NCBI RefSeq assembly: GCF_900176485.1
Contig: NZ_FWYD01000020.1
Location: forward strand, 1 to 64,000
DNA: 64,000 bases
Source of the DNA: Primorskyibacter flagellatus
Lineage (GTDB): Bacteria; Pseudomonadota; Alphaproteobacteria; Rhodobacterales; Rhodobacteraceae
Direction of reading: 5' to 3'
Part shown: one piece after another, positions 7,872-15,069 of the stretch
Numbering within the stretch: position 1 is the first letter of the stretch
Layout: every line of letters starts with the position of its first letter
Notes under the pieces: model-generated
What the model was told of the DNA's origin: nothing
Databases searched by the model: none
Seen by the model: only the letters and a program-made list of their open reading frames with translations
Position numbers and translations under genes: made by a program

Positions 7872-9257
7872 TCATGCAGCCATTTCGGTTTCGGACGAAG
7901 GCTTCAACGCCGGATGCCATTGCTCGAACTTGGCGCGCAGGGTGCCATCGAGGGCTCTGGTTCGGGTTTGCAGCATGAGGTGCGCGCCTCGTTTTGACCA
8001 GCGCATTTGCTGCCGCTTGCCGAAGCGCTTTCCAACAACGGTGTTGACGGTGCTTTCGACAAAGCCGGTTGAAACGCGTTCACCGTACCGTCGTCTTTCC
8101 GCATAGTTCGGGATCATCAAGGCGTTGTTGGCGATGTAGGTCTCGAACTCGGACGCCGCCTTCCGAAGTGCCTTGATGCTGGCATAGTCCGTCTCGACAA
8201 CTTCCAGATCGATGACAAGGTCTTCGATCGCTGCCTGACCATTGTGAAGGTTGCCATTCCAAAGGAACCCTTTGATCTGGCGCAGCAGGCGGGCAATGGC
8301 TTCGGCCTCTGCGGGATTGTGATGCGCAAGCCCTTTGACGTATTGCTGCATGACGGTGATGCGCATGGTGATGTGGAACCAATCCAGGATATGCTCAGAG
8401 GAAGGTGCCATGTGTCGCGCCATGTGGATGACGGTGTCTCCACCGTCAGTCATGAATGTCACTGGATGGTTTTCCTGCCAACCCTGATCCTTCAAAACTT
8501 CATGCAGTCGCCGCTTGGGCTTGTCATCATGACTTTGGACAAGCCCAAGATAGCGGCTCGGGCGATCTGTGGGGATGGATTTGCCGACGGTGACCTCGAA
8601 ATGCGACTGACCCGCGTCGCGAGACCGAACATAGCCACCGTCGATACCGACGGTGATTTGGCCCTCAGGGTTGGGAAGCTGGGCGCGCTGGTGGGGACTG
8701 GTTTCAATGAAACTGTAACGCTCATCAGAAAGTTCGGCCTCCATCCGCGTGGCCACACGCCCCAGATGTCTGCGGATGGTGTCTGGATTTAGCCTCATAT
8801 CAATCGGCAGGACATCTTTCAGCAGGTTAGTCGTGACCCCGAAAGATACAAGCGAAGCCCATTTCGTCTCAAGCCAGAGCAACTCCGGGGCGATATGGTC
8901 GGGCAAAAGTTCGTTCAGAGGACTGAAAGTTTTGGCTGGACCATTGTGGCACTGGCAGGAATAGAAGCGCGGACTTTCAACGGCGATGTCACCGAAGACC
9001 GTCCGGTATCGAATTTGCCGGCGCCCTTTGCCACGAAGCTTTCGATCACAGCACGTACAGCGGGCACGTTGGATACAAAACGCTTCGCATTGCGCGGCAA
9101 CAACTTTCCGCTGGATGCCCAAAAGAACGGCTTTGCCTTCCTCTATGGACAGGCCGATGTCACCAGCAGCCTCAATGCCCTTGGAGAATGCGGCGATCCT
9201 ATCCGTGTGAGCGGTGCCATCTGGCGCAGTTATTGTGACGCTGATTTCGATATCCAT
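7872..9257 (-). CDS. ISKra4-family transposase
   Basis: The 461-residue DDE transposase has an N-terminal region with a zinc-ribbon-like Cys cluster (CEAFCIQRARCTCCDRKL, about 58-75), then a conserved segment GDIAVESPRFYSCQC, and a catalytic core with VGIDGGYVRSRD (first Asp), FMTDGGDTV (second Asp), HILDWFHITMR, and VESTVNTVVGKRF near the C-terminus (candidate Glu). This order and the motifs 'LDWFHI' and 'GKRFGKRQQMRW' match the ISKra4 family. The gene is intact and is the last in the leftward set within the element. Confidence 0.8.
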   Translation of the reverse strand: MDIEISVTITAPDGTAHTDRIAAFSKGIEAAGDIGLSIEEGKAVLLGIQRKVVAAQCEAFCIQRARCTCCDRKLRGKGRRQIRYRTVFGDIAVESPRFYSCQCHNGPAKTFSPLNELLPDHIAPELLWLETKWASLVSFGVTTNLLKDVLPIDMRLNPDTIRRHLGRVATRMEAELSDERYSFIETSPHQRAQLPNPEGQITVGIDGGYVRSRDAGQSHFEVTVGKSIPTDRPSRYLGLVQSHDDKPKRRLHEVLKDQGWQENHPVTFMTDGGDTVIHMARHMAPSSEHILDWFHITMRITVMQQYVKGLAHHNPAEAEAIARLLRQIKGFLWNGNLHNGQAAIEDLVIDLEVVETDYASIKALRKAASEFETYIANNALMIPNYAERRRYGERVSTGFVESTVNTVVGKRFGKRQQMRWSKRGAHLMLQTRTRALDGTLRAKFEQWHPALKPSSETEMAA

Positions 9258-9278
9258 CTTCGGGGTCTGCCTGCTTGA

Positions 9279-9860
9279 TTATATTGGTTCTGAATCTCTC
9301 GCCCGCATGATTGTCTGCCGACTGGTGCCCATTTCGCGTGCGATGGAGGAAACTGTCGCGCCATTGGCAATCTTTTCGCGGACCAACGCCTGCTGATCAG
9401 CCGAAAGGGTTGATGGGCGCCCCAGTGTTTTGCCTTGCGCTTTCGCACGCGCCAGCCCCGATTGCGTGCGTTCGATCAGAAGGTCTCGCTCGAACTGGGC
9501 AACTGCGTTGATCACACCCATCGTCAGCTTGCCCGCAGAACTGGTCAGATCCACGCCGCCCAAGGCGAGGCAATGCACACGGATGCCCAAGACTTCCAGC
9601 TTGGCCACGGTCGTACTGACATCGATCGCATCGCGCCCCAGCCGGTCCAGCTTAGTCACGACAAGAACATCGCCACGCTCCATCTTGTCCAGAAGACGCG
9701 CAAATCCCTTCCGCTGTGCGATGGCCTGTGAGCCGGAAACCGTTTCGGTAATGATCCGGTGTGGCTCCACCGCAAATCCTGCGGCAGCGATCTCCCGGAT
9801 CTGGTTTTCGGGGTCCTGTTCGACGGTCGATACTCTGGCGTAGGCGAATGTTCTGGTCAC
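9279..9860 (-). CDS. Serine recombinase (resolvase/invertase family)
   Basis: The gene encodes about 193 residues with the resolvase N-terminal domain: YARVSTVEQ (catalytic Ser), VTKLDRLGRDAID, GKLTMGVINAVAQFERDLLIERT, then a C-terminal Hin-type HTH (ANGATVSSIAREMGTSRQTIMRA). The GTG at 9858-9860 (VTRTFAYARVS) is chosen as start because the family begins a few residues before YARVS; the open frame extends upstream to 9968 without similarity. The gene lies 21 bp upstream of the ISKra4 transposase. It may resolve cointegrates of the element, which would be unusual for this IS family. Confidence 0.8.
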   Translation of the reverse strand: MTRTFAYARVSTVEQDPENQIREIAAAGFAVEPHRIITETVSGSQAIAQRKGFARLLDKMERGDVLVVTKLDRLGRDAIDVSTTVAKLEVLGIRVHCLALGGVDLTSSAGKLTMGVINAVAQFERDLLIERTQSGLARAKAQGKTLGRPSTLSADQQALVREKIANGATVSSIAREMGTSRQTIMRARDSEPI

Positions 9861-9873
9861 AGCATTGCAATTC

Positions 9874-9959
9874 TGTCCGGAAATGTTGTCCAAAATAATA
9901 CGCCTGTTCGATACAGGTTCAAGATAATTTATGGACAGATCATTACGCCCTGTCCGGAA
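9874..9959. promoter_or_regulatory. Candidate res site of the serine recombinase
   Basis: Two direct copies of TGTCCGGAA (9874-9882 and 9951-9959) and an inverted TGGACAG-like half-site near 9932-9938 lie in the AT-rich stretch just upstream of the recombinase start. Paired half-sites beside the gene are the usual arrangement of resolvase sites. The exact crossover site was not defined. Confidence 0.45.
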
Positions 9960-9980
9960 CCGAACCATTTCGGACGGCCC

Positions 9981-10640
9981 TTACCACATCTGCTGGCGCA
10001 TCAGGTCGCGATGATCTCCGGATCGAAACCGCTTGTTCACAGCACCCCGTGAGAATTTCCCGTCGACGAACGGCTTGCGAGCAACCATCCGTTCCATCGC
10101 AGCTTCCACCTCGTCAGACATGAAATCAGATACCGGCCGATTGGGGGCGTTCGCTGCTACAACATCTTCAAGGAAACCAACCATGACGCCCATGTCATTC
10201 CAGGCATCATAGCCGTCAGCCTCATCCCGCCGTTCAAGATACCCATATACACCACCGCAATCTTCAGGCGGGCAGGCTCCGGAACCGCCTATGCAGGCCG
10301 GATAGGTTTTCTTTGGTGGCGGATTAATCGCTTCAACACGAATTTCGTGTTCCCAGTTATTCCCCATATCGTAAACGTAGGAAAATCGTTCGTTCTCGCG
10401 GAACCCAAACTGCTGCAAGGATACATCCGGGTTTCCAGCATGCAACTCCAACGAGCCGTATTGTACCGCGTGAACCTCGAAGAGGAACAGATGAATGCCC
10501 TCCCAGCCCATCGCAACCTGAAGAATGCCGTGCAGTTCACGCAGTGTCGTCGAATCCGATACCAAAACACGCCGCCAGATCATCGGGCTCAACCCAAGAA
10601 GGCGTACCTTTAGCTGATAGATTGGAGAAGCGGATGACAT
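9981..10640 (-). CDS. Plasmid pRiA4b ORF-3-like protein
   Basis: The 219-residue protein belongs to the PRiA4_ORF3 family (Pfam PF07929) by its N-terminal YQLKVRLLGLSPMIWRRVLV, HGILQVAMGWEGIHLFLF, the central FSYVYDMGNNWEHEIRVE and the Cys cluster PACIGGSGACPPEDCGG. The family is frequent beside transposases on rhizobial and roseobacter plasmids. Its molecular function is not established. Here it lies inside the ISKra4-type element, 36 bp from its right terminal repeat, so it travels with the element. Confidence 0.8.
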   Translation of the reverse strand: MSSASPIYQLKVRLLGLSPMIWRRVLVSDSTTLRELHGILQVAMGWEGIHLFLFEVHAVQYGSLELHAGNPDVSLQQFGFRENERFSYVYDMGNNWEHEIRVEAINPPPKKTYPACIGGSGACPPEDCGGVYGYLERRDEADGYDAWNDMGVMVGFLEDVVAANAPNRPVSDFMSDEVEAAMERMVARKPFVDGKFSRGAVNKRFRSGDHRDLMRQQMW

Positions 10641-10676
10641 CCAAAATCCTTGCCAGCATCAATCCCAAAATTCAAC

Positions 10677-10701
10677 TGCCCCACACTTTACGGTACTCTC
10701 C
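10677..10701 (-). repeat. Right 25-bp terminal inverted repeat of the ISKra4-type element
   Basis: Read on the minus strand it is identical to 7846-7870. It is followed on the plus strand by the TCGAA duplication at 10702-10706. Confidence 0.9.
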
Positions 10702-10706
10702 TCGAA
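10702..10706. repeat. Target site duplication, right copy (TCGAA)
   Basis: Second copy of the 5-bp target duplicated by the ISKra4-type element; the partner is 7841-7845. Confidence 0.85.
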
Positions 10707-12298
10707 GCTCCCGGAATAGCACCGGCCCTGGCCGCGCGGGCCAGTCGCTGTAGGCCATCGGCCAAGCGAGATTTCCGATCGGCCAGCCAGGCTTCTGGTT
10801 CGAAGGGCATGGCCAGTTTTGGCGTGGCGCGGGCGACTTCGGTAGGGACCAACGCGTCCTTGAGATCGCCATACCGGCGGGAATGTGCGAGCCAGATGTC
10901 ACCAGATCGGAATGCATCGCGCAGGTGGCACAGGACTGCCACCTCCCACAGCCGGTTCCCGTCGTCGTCCTTCAGGTGCCGATGCCATTTTGAGGAGCGC
11001 CGCAGAAAGGTCAGTGGCCGGATGGCCGTCGTTTCCGTGCCCGCAACGATACTGGCCGCGGCCAGCAACGGCTCAGCCACCGGTGCGCCGTGAATATCGA
11101 GCGCCCGCAGCATGAGCGGCGCATAGCGCCGAAAGCGGTGATACCCGTGCACAACATGTGCCAGCGGATCGGCGGTCAACGTATTGGTGAGTTGGGCAGC
11201 AGTAGCGACAAGCCCCTTAAGGGATGACCAGCCGCCAGCGTTTTGAACGGCGTCGCTCAGAGGCGCCTGATCTTCATGCGCTTCCAGCAGCGCTGATCCG
11301 AGATTTGAGAATGCCTGCAATGTGTCCTTCAACGCAGCCTTCGCGTCATCCACCCGGGCATCGCATGCGCGTTTCGCCTCGCGCCATGTTTTTCCGACAA
11401 TACGGTCATGGGTCTCGACCACCGCATCGGCAATGGCGCTACGCCATTCCAAAGTGCAGACCGCGAGGATGGCAAGGCGGCGGTCACCCGAAATGTCCCG
11501 CAGATCACCGGCGAAATACCGTTCCCCTTGTGGTCGGAGGCGGGCAATGCGGTGGGGTGGCACATGGGACAGGATGGATTCGTCCAACGCTATGCCTCGC
11601 AAGAATTCCAGCCGGTTGAGCAGGCGGTTCATGTCGGCTGAGTTCTGGCCCACCTCAAATTGGCGCAGCCAGACAAATCGGGTGACGGAGCCCGCCGCAC
11701 TTTCGGTCAGCAGGGCATCAAGCTGGCTGCGCATATCATCATCAAGCTGGTCGGCAACCCGAGCGTCGATCCGTCGCTCAGCAGCAACAAGTGCATCTGC
11801 GCAAAGACGTTCGATAACCGTGATCCCGGGCAGAATGGTCTGGGTCGCCTGGCACTGCTCCACAAAGCGCCGCGCCAAGTCCTCGTTCGACCGAGCAGTT
11901 TCGGCTTGGCTCTCCAACCACGCTTTCAGAACGCGCGACCCTCTGCCTGTGAACATCTTGTAGCCGTAAAAGTCACGCAAGGCTGCCAGGTGTTCACGGC
12001 GTGTTTCGTCCCGTGTCGCATAGTCCACCAGATCATCGGATCGCAGCCCAAGTTGTGCAGCCAAAAAGCGCGTTACTGCCGCAGGGATGACCTCACCGGG
12101 TGCCAGCAATCGACCGGGGTATCGCAACACGCAAAGCTGGAGGGCGAAGCCGAAACGATTACGGGGGCGGCGACGGGCGTGGATGATTTCCAGATCATCG
12201 TCCGCCAAGGTGTAGTGGCGCAGCATGTCTGCTTCGTCGGTCGGCAGATCAAGCAGCGCCGCCCGCTGGCGGTCAGTCAGCATTATCCGGCGGGGCAT
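10702..12298 (-). pseudogene. tnpA: Tn3-family transposase TnpA, N-terminal part
   Basis: The first 532 or so residues of a Tn3-family transposase: MPRRIMLTDRQRAALLDLPTD, the DUF4158-type N-terminal DNA-binding region with RNRFGFALQLCVLRYPGR, and the central region up to ...AGAIPGAS. The frame is broken at the insertion site and closes with a few element-derived codons at 10688. The remainder of the gene is at 6553-7840. Divergent transcription from the resolvase gene at 12466 is normal for this transposon type. Confidence 0.85.
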
Positions 12299-12465
12299 GT
12301 GGTTCCTTCCAAGATCAGGGAGACGACTGTCCGTCCGTAAGAGGATCGATCAGCGGACGGTTTTGGAAACGGATCCCTGCTTCGTAAATCAGGCCTCAAA
12401 CCCGTCTCATATAAATGGTACGGAAAGATTTGCAAAAGGGGAGCCTTATACGTACACATCATCCG
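12299..12465. promoter_or_regulatory. Divergent promoter and probable res region of the Tn3 transposon
   Basis: The 167 bp between divergent tnpA and tnpR are where Tn3-family res sites and both promoters lie. An inverted pair CGTCCG/CGGACG separated by about 16 bp is visible near 12332-12358, and a second AT-rich section with GGTACG...CGTAC lies near 12418-12453. These are candidate recombinase subsites only. Confidence 0.4.
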
Positions 12466-13053
12466 ATGAAAACTACCCTCATCGGATATGCCCGCTGCTC
12501 CACAGACAAACAGGACCTGTCAGCCCAACGGCAGGCTCTTTTGGAATTGGGTGTTATGGAGGATCGCATTTACACAGACCACGGCCTCACCGGCACCAAC
12601 CGTGCACGTCCCGGCCTCGATCAGGCTCTTGCTGCCGTGCGGGACGGTGACACATTGGTTGTACCAAAGCTCGACCGCTTGGCACGATCCGTCCACGACG
12701 CCCGCGCCATCGCAGATCAGCTCCAGGGGAAGGGCGTGAAGTTGGCGCTCGGGGCCACCGTCCACGACCCCACAGATCCGATGGGAAAGATGTTCTTCAA
12801 CATCCTGGCCACATTCGCCGAGTTCGAGTCCGACCTCATCCGCATGCGCACCCGGGAAGGCATGGCCAACGCCCGCGCTAAAGGAAAACTCCGTGGAAAA
12901 CAGCCAAAATTATCTGAAAAACAACAGAAAGAACTCGCGCGCATGTATGCCACCGGTGACTATTCCATCAGCGATCTGGCAGAGTTGTTCGCGGTCTCGA
13001 GACCAACGATCTACAGAACCTTGCACCGTACAGGGGCAAAGGTCAGCCCTTAA
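12466..13053 (+). CDS. tnpR: Tn3-family resolvase TnpR
   Basis: About 195 residues of a serine resolvase: IGYARCSTDKQ (catalytic Ser in ARCSTDKQ), YTDHGLTGTNRARPGLDQAL, VVPKLDRLARSV, GKMFFNILATFAEFESDLIRMRTREG, and a C-terminal HTH with ISDLAELFAVSRPTIYRTL. The ATG at 12466 (MKTTLIGYARC) is preferred; the open frame extends 17 codons upstream without family resemblance. Its end overlaps the inner edge of the right terminal repeat by 5 bp. It should resolve the cointegrates made by TnpA and looks intact. Confidence 0.9.
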   Translation: MKTTLIGYARCSTDKQDLSAQRQALLELGVMEDRIYTDHGLTGTNRARPGLDQALAAVRDGDTLVVPKLDRLARSVHDARAIADQLQGKGVKLALGATVHDPTDPMGKMFFNILATFAEFESDLIRMRTREGMANARAKGKLRGKQPKLSEKQQKELARMYATGDYSISDLAELFAVSRPTIYRTLHRTGAKVSP

Positions 13054-13086
13054 CGTACTATTCTGCCCCCTCCGGCATCAGACCCC
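13049..13086 (-). repeat. Right terminal inverted repeat of the Tn3-family transposon
   Basis: Read on the minus strand it begins GGGGTCTGATGCCGGAGGGG. It differs from the left end at two positions in the inner half (AATA/AATT and GTT/GCT). Confidence 0.9.
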
Positions 13087-13133
13087 TTTTACGTTTAGCT
13101 ATGTTGGCCTCCTATCAGGCTAGGGTGGACGCG

Positions 13134-13163
13134 GCCCCGGCATGGGTGATAGCCTGCCGGGGC
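13134..13163. terminator. Hairpin just outside the Tn3 transposon
   Basis: GCCCCGGCA (13134-13142) pairs perfectly with TGCCGGGGC (13155-13163) across a 12-nt loop. No strong T-run follows on either strand. It lies between the transposon end and the 3' end of the rhomboid gene, so it may end the leftward rhomboid transcript or be a relic of another element. Confidence 0.35.
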
Positions 13164-13207
13164 TGAATAACAAGTCAATTGGCTTATTCGACCTCAACCT
13201 CGATACG

Positions 13208-13912
13208 TTACAATAGGTCGAGTGAGGTACGCGCACGCGGATCAATCAGCAAAGCCAGCACCCAACCGATCAAGAAACCGCCGAGGTGGGTCTGCCACGC
13301 CAGTTGCCCGTCCATGGCCCACCACAGAACCAGGTTGAGCGTAACCAGCATCGCTGCGGCGCGTAACACCGGCCAGAGCGTTTCCTGCAACGTGTAGCGA
13401 TCCACATAGGCCCAAGCGAGCAACCCGCCAGCCAGCCCGAACAGCGCCCCCGAGGCACCGACCATGGGGGCCGGACCGGTGGCCAGCGCCGCAAACCCGG
13501 CGCCGCCTCCGATCATCGCGCCAAAATAGAGAAGCGCGCAGCCCCAGTTTCCGACCCGTGCAATGACTTCGCGGCCCAAAGACCACAGCGTAACCATGTT
13601 GACGGCCAGATGTATCAGTCCGCCATGCAGGAACCCGTAGGTGAGAAACATCGTATAGGGCTGCGCGGCGTAATTGGGCTGCCAATTCCTGAGAAGGCCT
13701 GCCCAGAACCCGCCGTTCTCATAGGCCGTCGCGCGCAGACGAGGGCCGAGATCAAGCCAGTCTGCGATTTGCAGGGTGGCCTCAACGCCGCAGCACAGTA
13801 CGATAATCGCAACAAGAAACCACAGGTTCAGAATCTGGCTCCGGTGAAAGCGTTCTGGCCATAACATGCAGAAGAAAGACCTTGTTTCCGGTGGCGTGGC
13901 AAGCCGAATCAA
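13208..13912 (-). CDS. Rhomboid-family intramembrane serine protease
   Basis: The 234-residue polytopic membrane protein has about six hydrophobic segments and the rhomboid signature: HGGLIHLAVNM (H96, H101, N105) in one helix, GASGALFG with catalytic Ser154, and QTHLGGFLIG with catalytic His209. Rhomboids cleave transmembrane segments of other membrane proteins. The gene follows the GT2 gene by 19 bp on the same strand, so the two are probably co-transcribed. Together with the exosortase in the same region, membrane-protein processing at the cell surface is a plausible role. Bacterial rhomboid/exosortase co-occurrence is known (rhombosortases), but this one shows no specific sign of that type. 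Confidence 0.85.
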   Translation of the reverse strand: MIRLATPPETRSFFCMLWPERFHRSQILNLWFLVAIIVLCCGVEATLQIADWLDLGPRLRATAYENGGFWAGLLRNWQPNYAAQPYTMFLTYGFLHGGLIHLAVNMVTLWSLGREVIARVGNWGCALLYFGAMIGGGAGFAALATGPAPMVGASGALFGLAGGLLAWAYVDRYTLQETLWPVLRAAAMLVTLNLVLWWAMDGQLAWQTHLGGFLIGWVLALLIDPRARTSLDLL

Positions 13913-13931
13913 ACGGGGCCGTCCGGACGGG

Positions 13932-14855
13932 TCAGGCGGTCCAGAGCGGCGCGCGGTCCTCTTCGATCTCGGCCACGGCGCGCGTCTTGCCCACCATCAG
14001 GGCGCGCCGTTGATAGGTCCGGATGAAGGCGCGCAGTTCGGCATCGCCGTGACGTTCCTCCCCGCGCAGCATGGCGCCAAGGTAGCCCTGAACGATGGCC
14101 AGCCCGCCCAGAACATAGGGTTTCTGGCGCATCTTGTTGACCGCCGAAGCCAGCAGGAACAGCGGCCCCGTTCCCATGTAATACTGCCCGAACCCGTGCC
14201 GCCGCCGTCCGGTGTATATGCCGGTCTGGCTTGATCCCATGGGGCGCAGGTGGTTGAAGCGCAGCTCGGGTACATCCCAGCTGACCGCCTTCCAGCCCAG
14301 CATACGTGCCTTGTGGCAGTCGATCCCGTCCCACATCACTTCGCGCACGAAGCCCCCCAATGCCTCGAAAGCGGCGACGCGGTAGAACTTGGTCATGCCC
14401 AGGGACATGTCGTCGGAGATGTTTTCCGACACCATCTGCCCGTCTTCATCCTCGAAATAGGCTTTGCCAGAGCAAGAGGCGATGCGCGGATCAGCCTCCA
14501 TGCGTTCCATCAGCCCCTCGAAATAGCCATGCGGCAGATCGAGATCGAGATCGAGCTTGCACAGGTAGGTATAGTCCGCAGGTGTGATCGTGTCATAGCC
14601 CGCGTAGAACGCCTCTATCACGCCGGGGCCTACGGCGCGGTGGCCGCGGTCGGGCTTGGGAACCACGGTGATCCAGTCGTGCTGCGCGGCATATTCCGCA
14701 AGGATCTGCGGCGTCGCATCGGTAGAGCCGTCATCCACGATGATCCAGCGTGTCGGCCGGGCGGTCTGGGCCACGACGCTGTCAAGCGTACGGCGCATGT
14801 AGTCTGCCTCGTTCCGGCAGGGAGAGATTAGCACGTAGGTACGAGGATCGGGCAT
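13932..14855 (-). CDS. Glycosyltransferase family 2
   Basis: 307 residues. The GT-A nucleotide-sugar fold is shown by VLISPCRNEADYMRRTLDSVVAQ, then WIIVDDGSTDATPQIL (VDDGS), the CKLDLDLDLP segment (DxD-like metal site) and a C-terminal WDGIDCHKARMLGW (ED/DC-type catalytic region). It lacks strong transmembrane segments, so it is probably cytoplasmic or membrane-associated. It should add one sugar to a surface polysaccharide or lipid-linked intermediate. It begins about 215 bp from the divergent acyltransferase and leads a two-gene transcript with the rhomboid protease. Confidence 0.8.
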   Translation of the reverse strand: MPDPRTYVLISPCRNEADYMRRTLDSVVAQTARPTRWIIVDDGSTDATPQILAEYAAQHDWITVVPKPDRGHRAVGPGVIEAFYAGYDTITPADYTYLCKLDLDLDLPHGYFEGLMERMEADPRIASCSGKAYFEDEDGQMVSENISDDMSLGMTKFYRVAAFEALGGFVREVMWDGIDCHKARMLGWKAVSWDVPELRFNHLRPMGSSQTGIYTGRRRHGFGQYYMGTGPLFLLASAVNKMRQKPYVLGGLAIVQGYLGAMLRGEERHGDAELRAFIRTYQRRALMVGKTRAVAEIEEDRAPLWTA

Positions 14856-15069
14856 GGTCGGGAGGCTCCGTTTCTGCCAGTCTTACGGTCGCCTTGTGCC
14901 CAAACCATGCTCGCGCCGCAAGGGTGCTGGGCGCTGGCTTCTTATTTTGCTAAATTACCGATCAGTTATTTGTCTTACGTTCTAAACCTGCTAAAGCACC
15001 GCACGTGTATGTGGCACCGTAGCGCGTTGGCAAAGACATGACCGATTTTTTAAGGATAGGCCAACTTCG

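Larger units (their letters stand above)
7846..10701. mobile_element. ISKra4-type element with serine recombinase and pRiA4b-ORF3 passengers
   Basis: The 2856-bp element has perfectly matching 25-bp terminal inverted repeats (7846-7870 and 10677-10701, outer sequence GGAGAGTACCGTAAAGTG) and a 5-bp TCGAA duplication. It encodes, all leftward, a pRiA4b ORF-3-like protein, a serine recombinase and an ISKra4-family transposase. Its insertion into the Tn3-family tnpA is exact and recent-looking, since both ends and the duplication are intact. A transposase with two passenger genes between one pair of ends is more than the usual single-gene insertion sequence. Confidence 0.85.
6506..13086. mobile_element. 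Tn3-family transposon, interrupted by an ISKra4-type element
   Basis: The element is bounded by 38-bp inverted repeats (6506-6543 and 13049-13086) that begin GGGGTCTGATGCCGG and match at 36 of 38 positions by eye. It carries a leftward transposase gene (split) and a rightward divergent resolvase gene, the classic Tn3 order, with the probable res site between them. No passenger gene of its own is seen; the three internal genes at 7872-10640 belong to the inserted element. The 5 bp outside the ends differ (aaaaa and tttta), so no target duplication is visible. Without the insert (and one TSD copy) the transposon would be about 3.7 kb. Confidence 0.85.
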
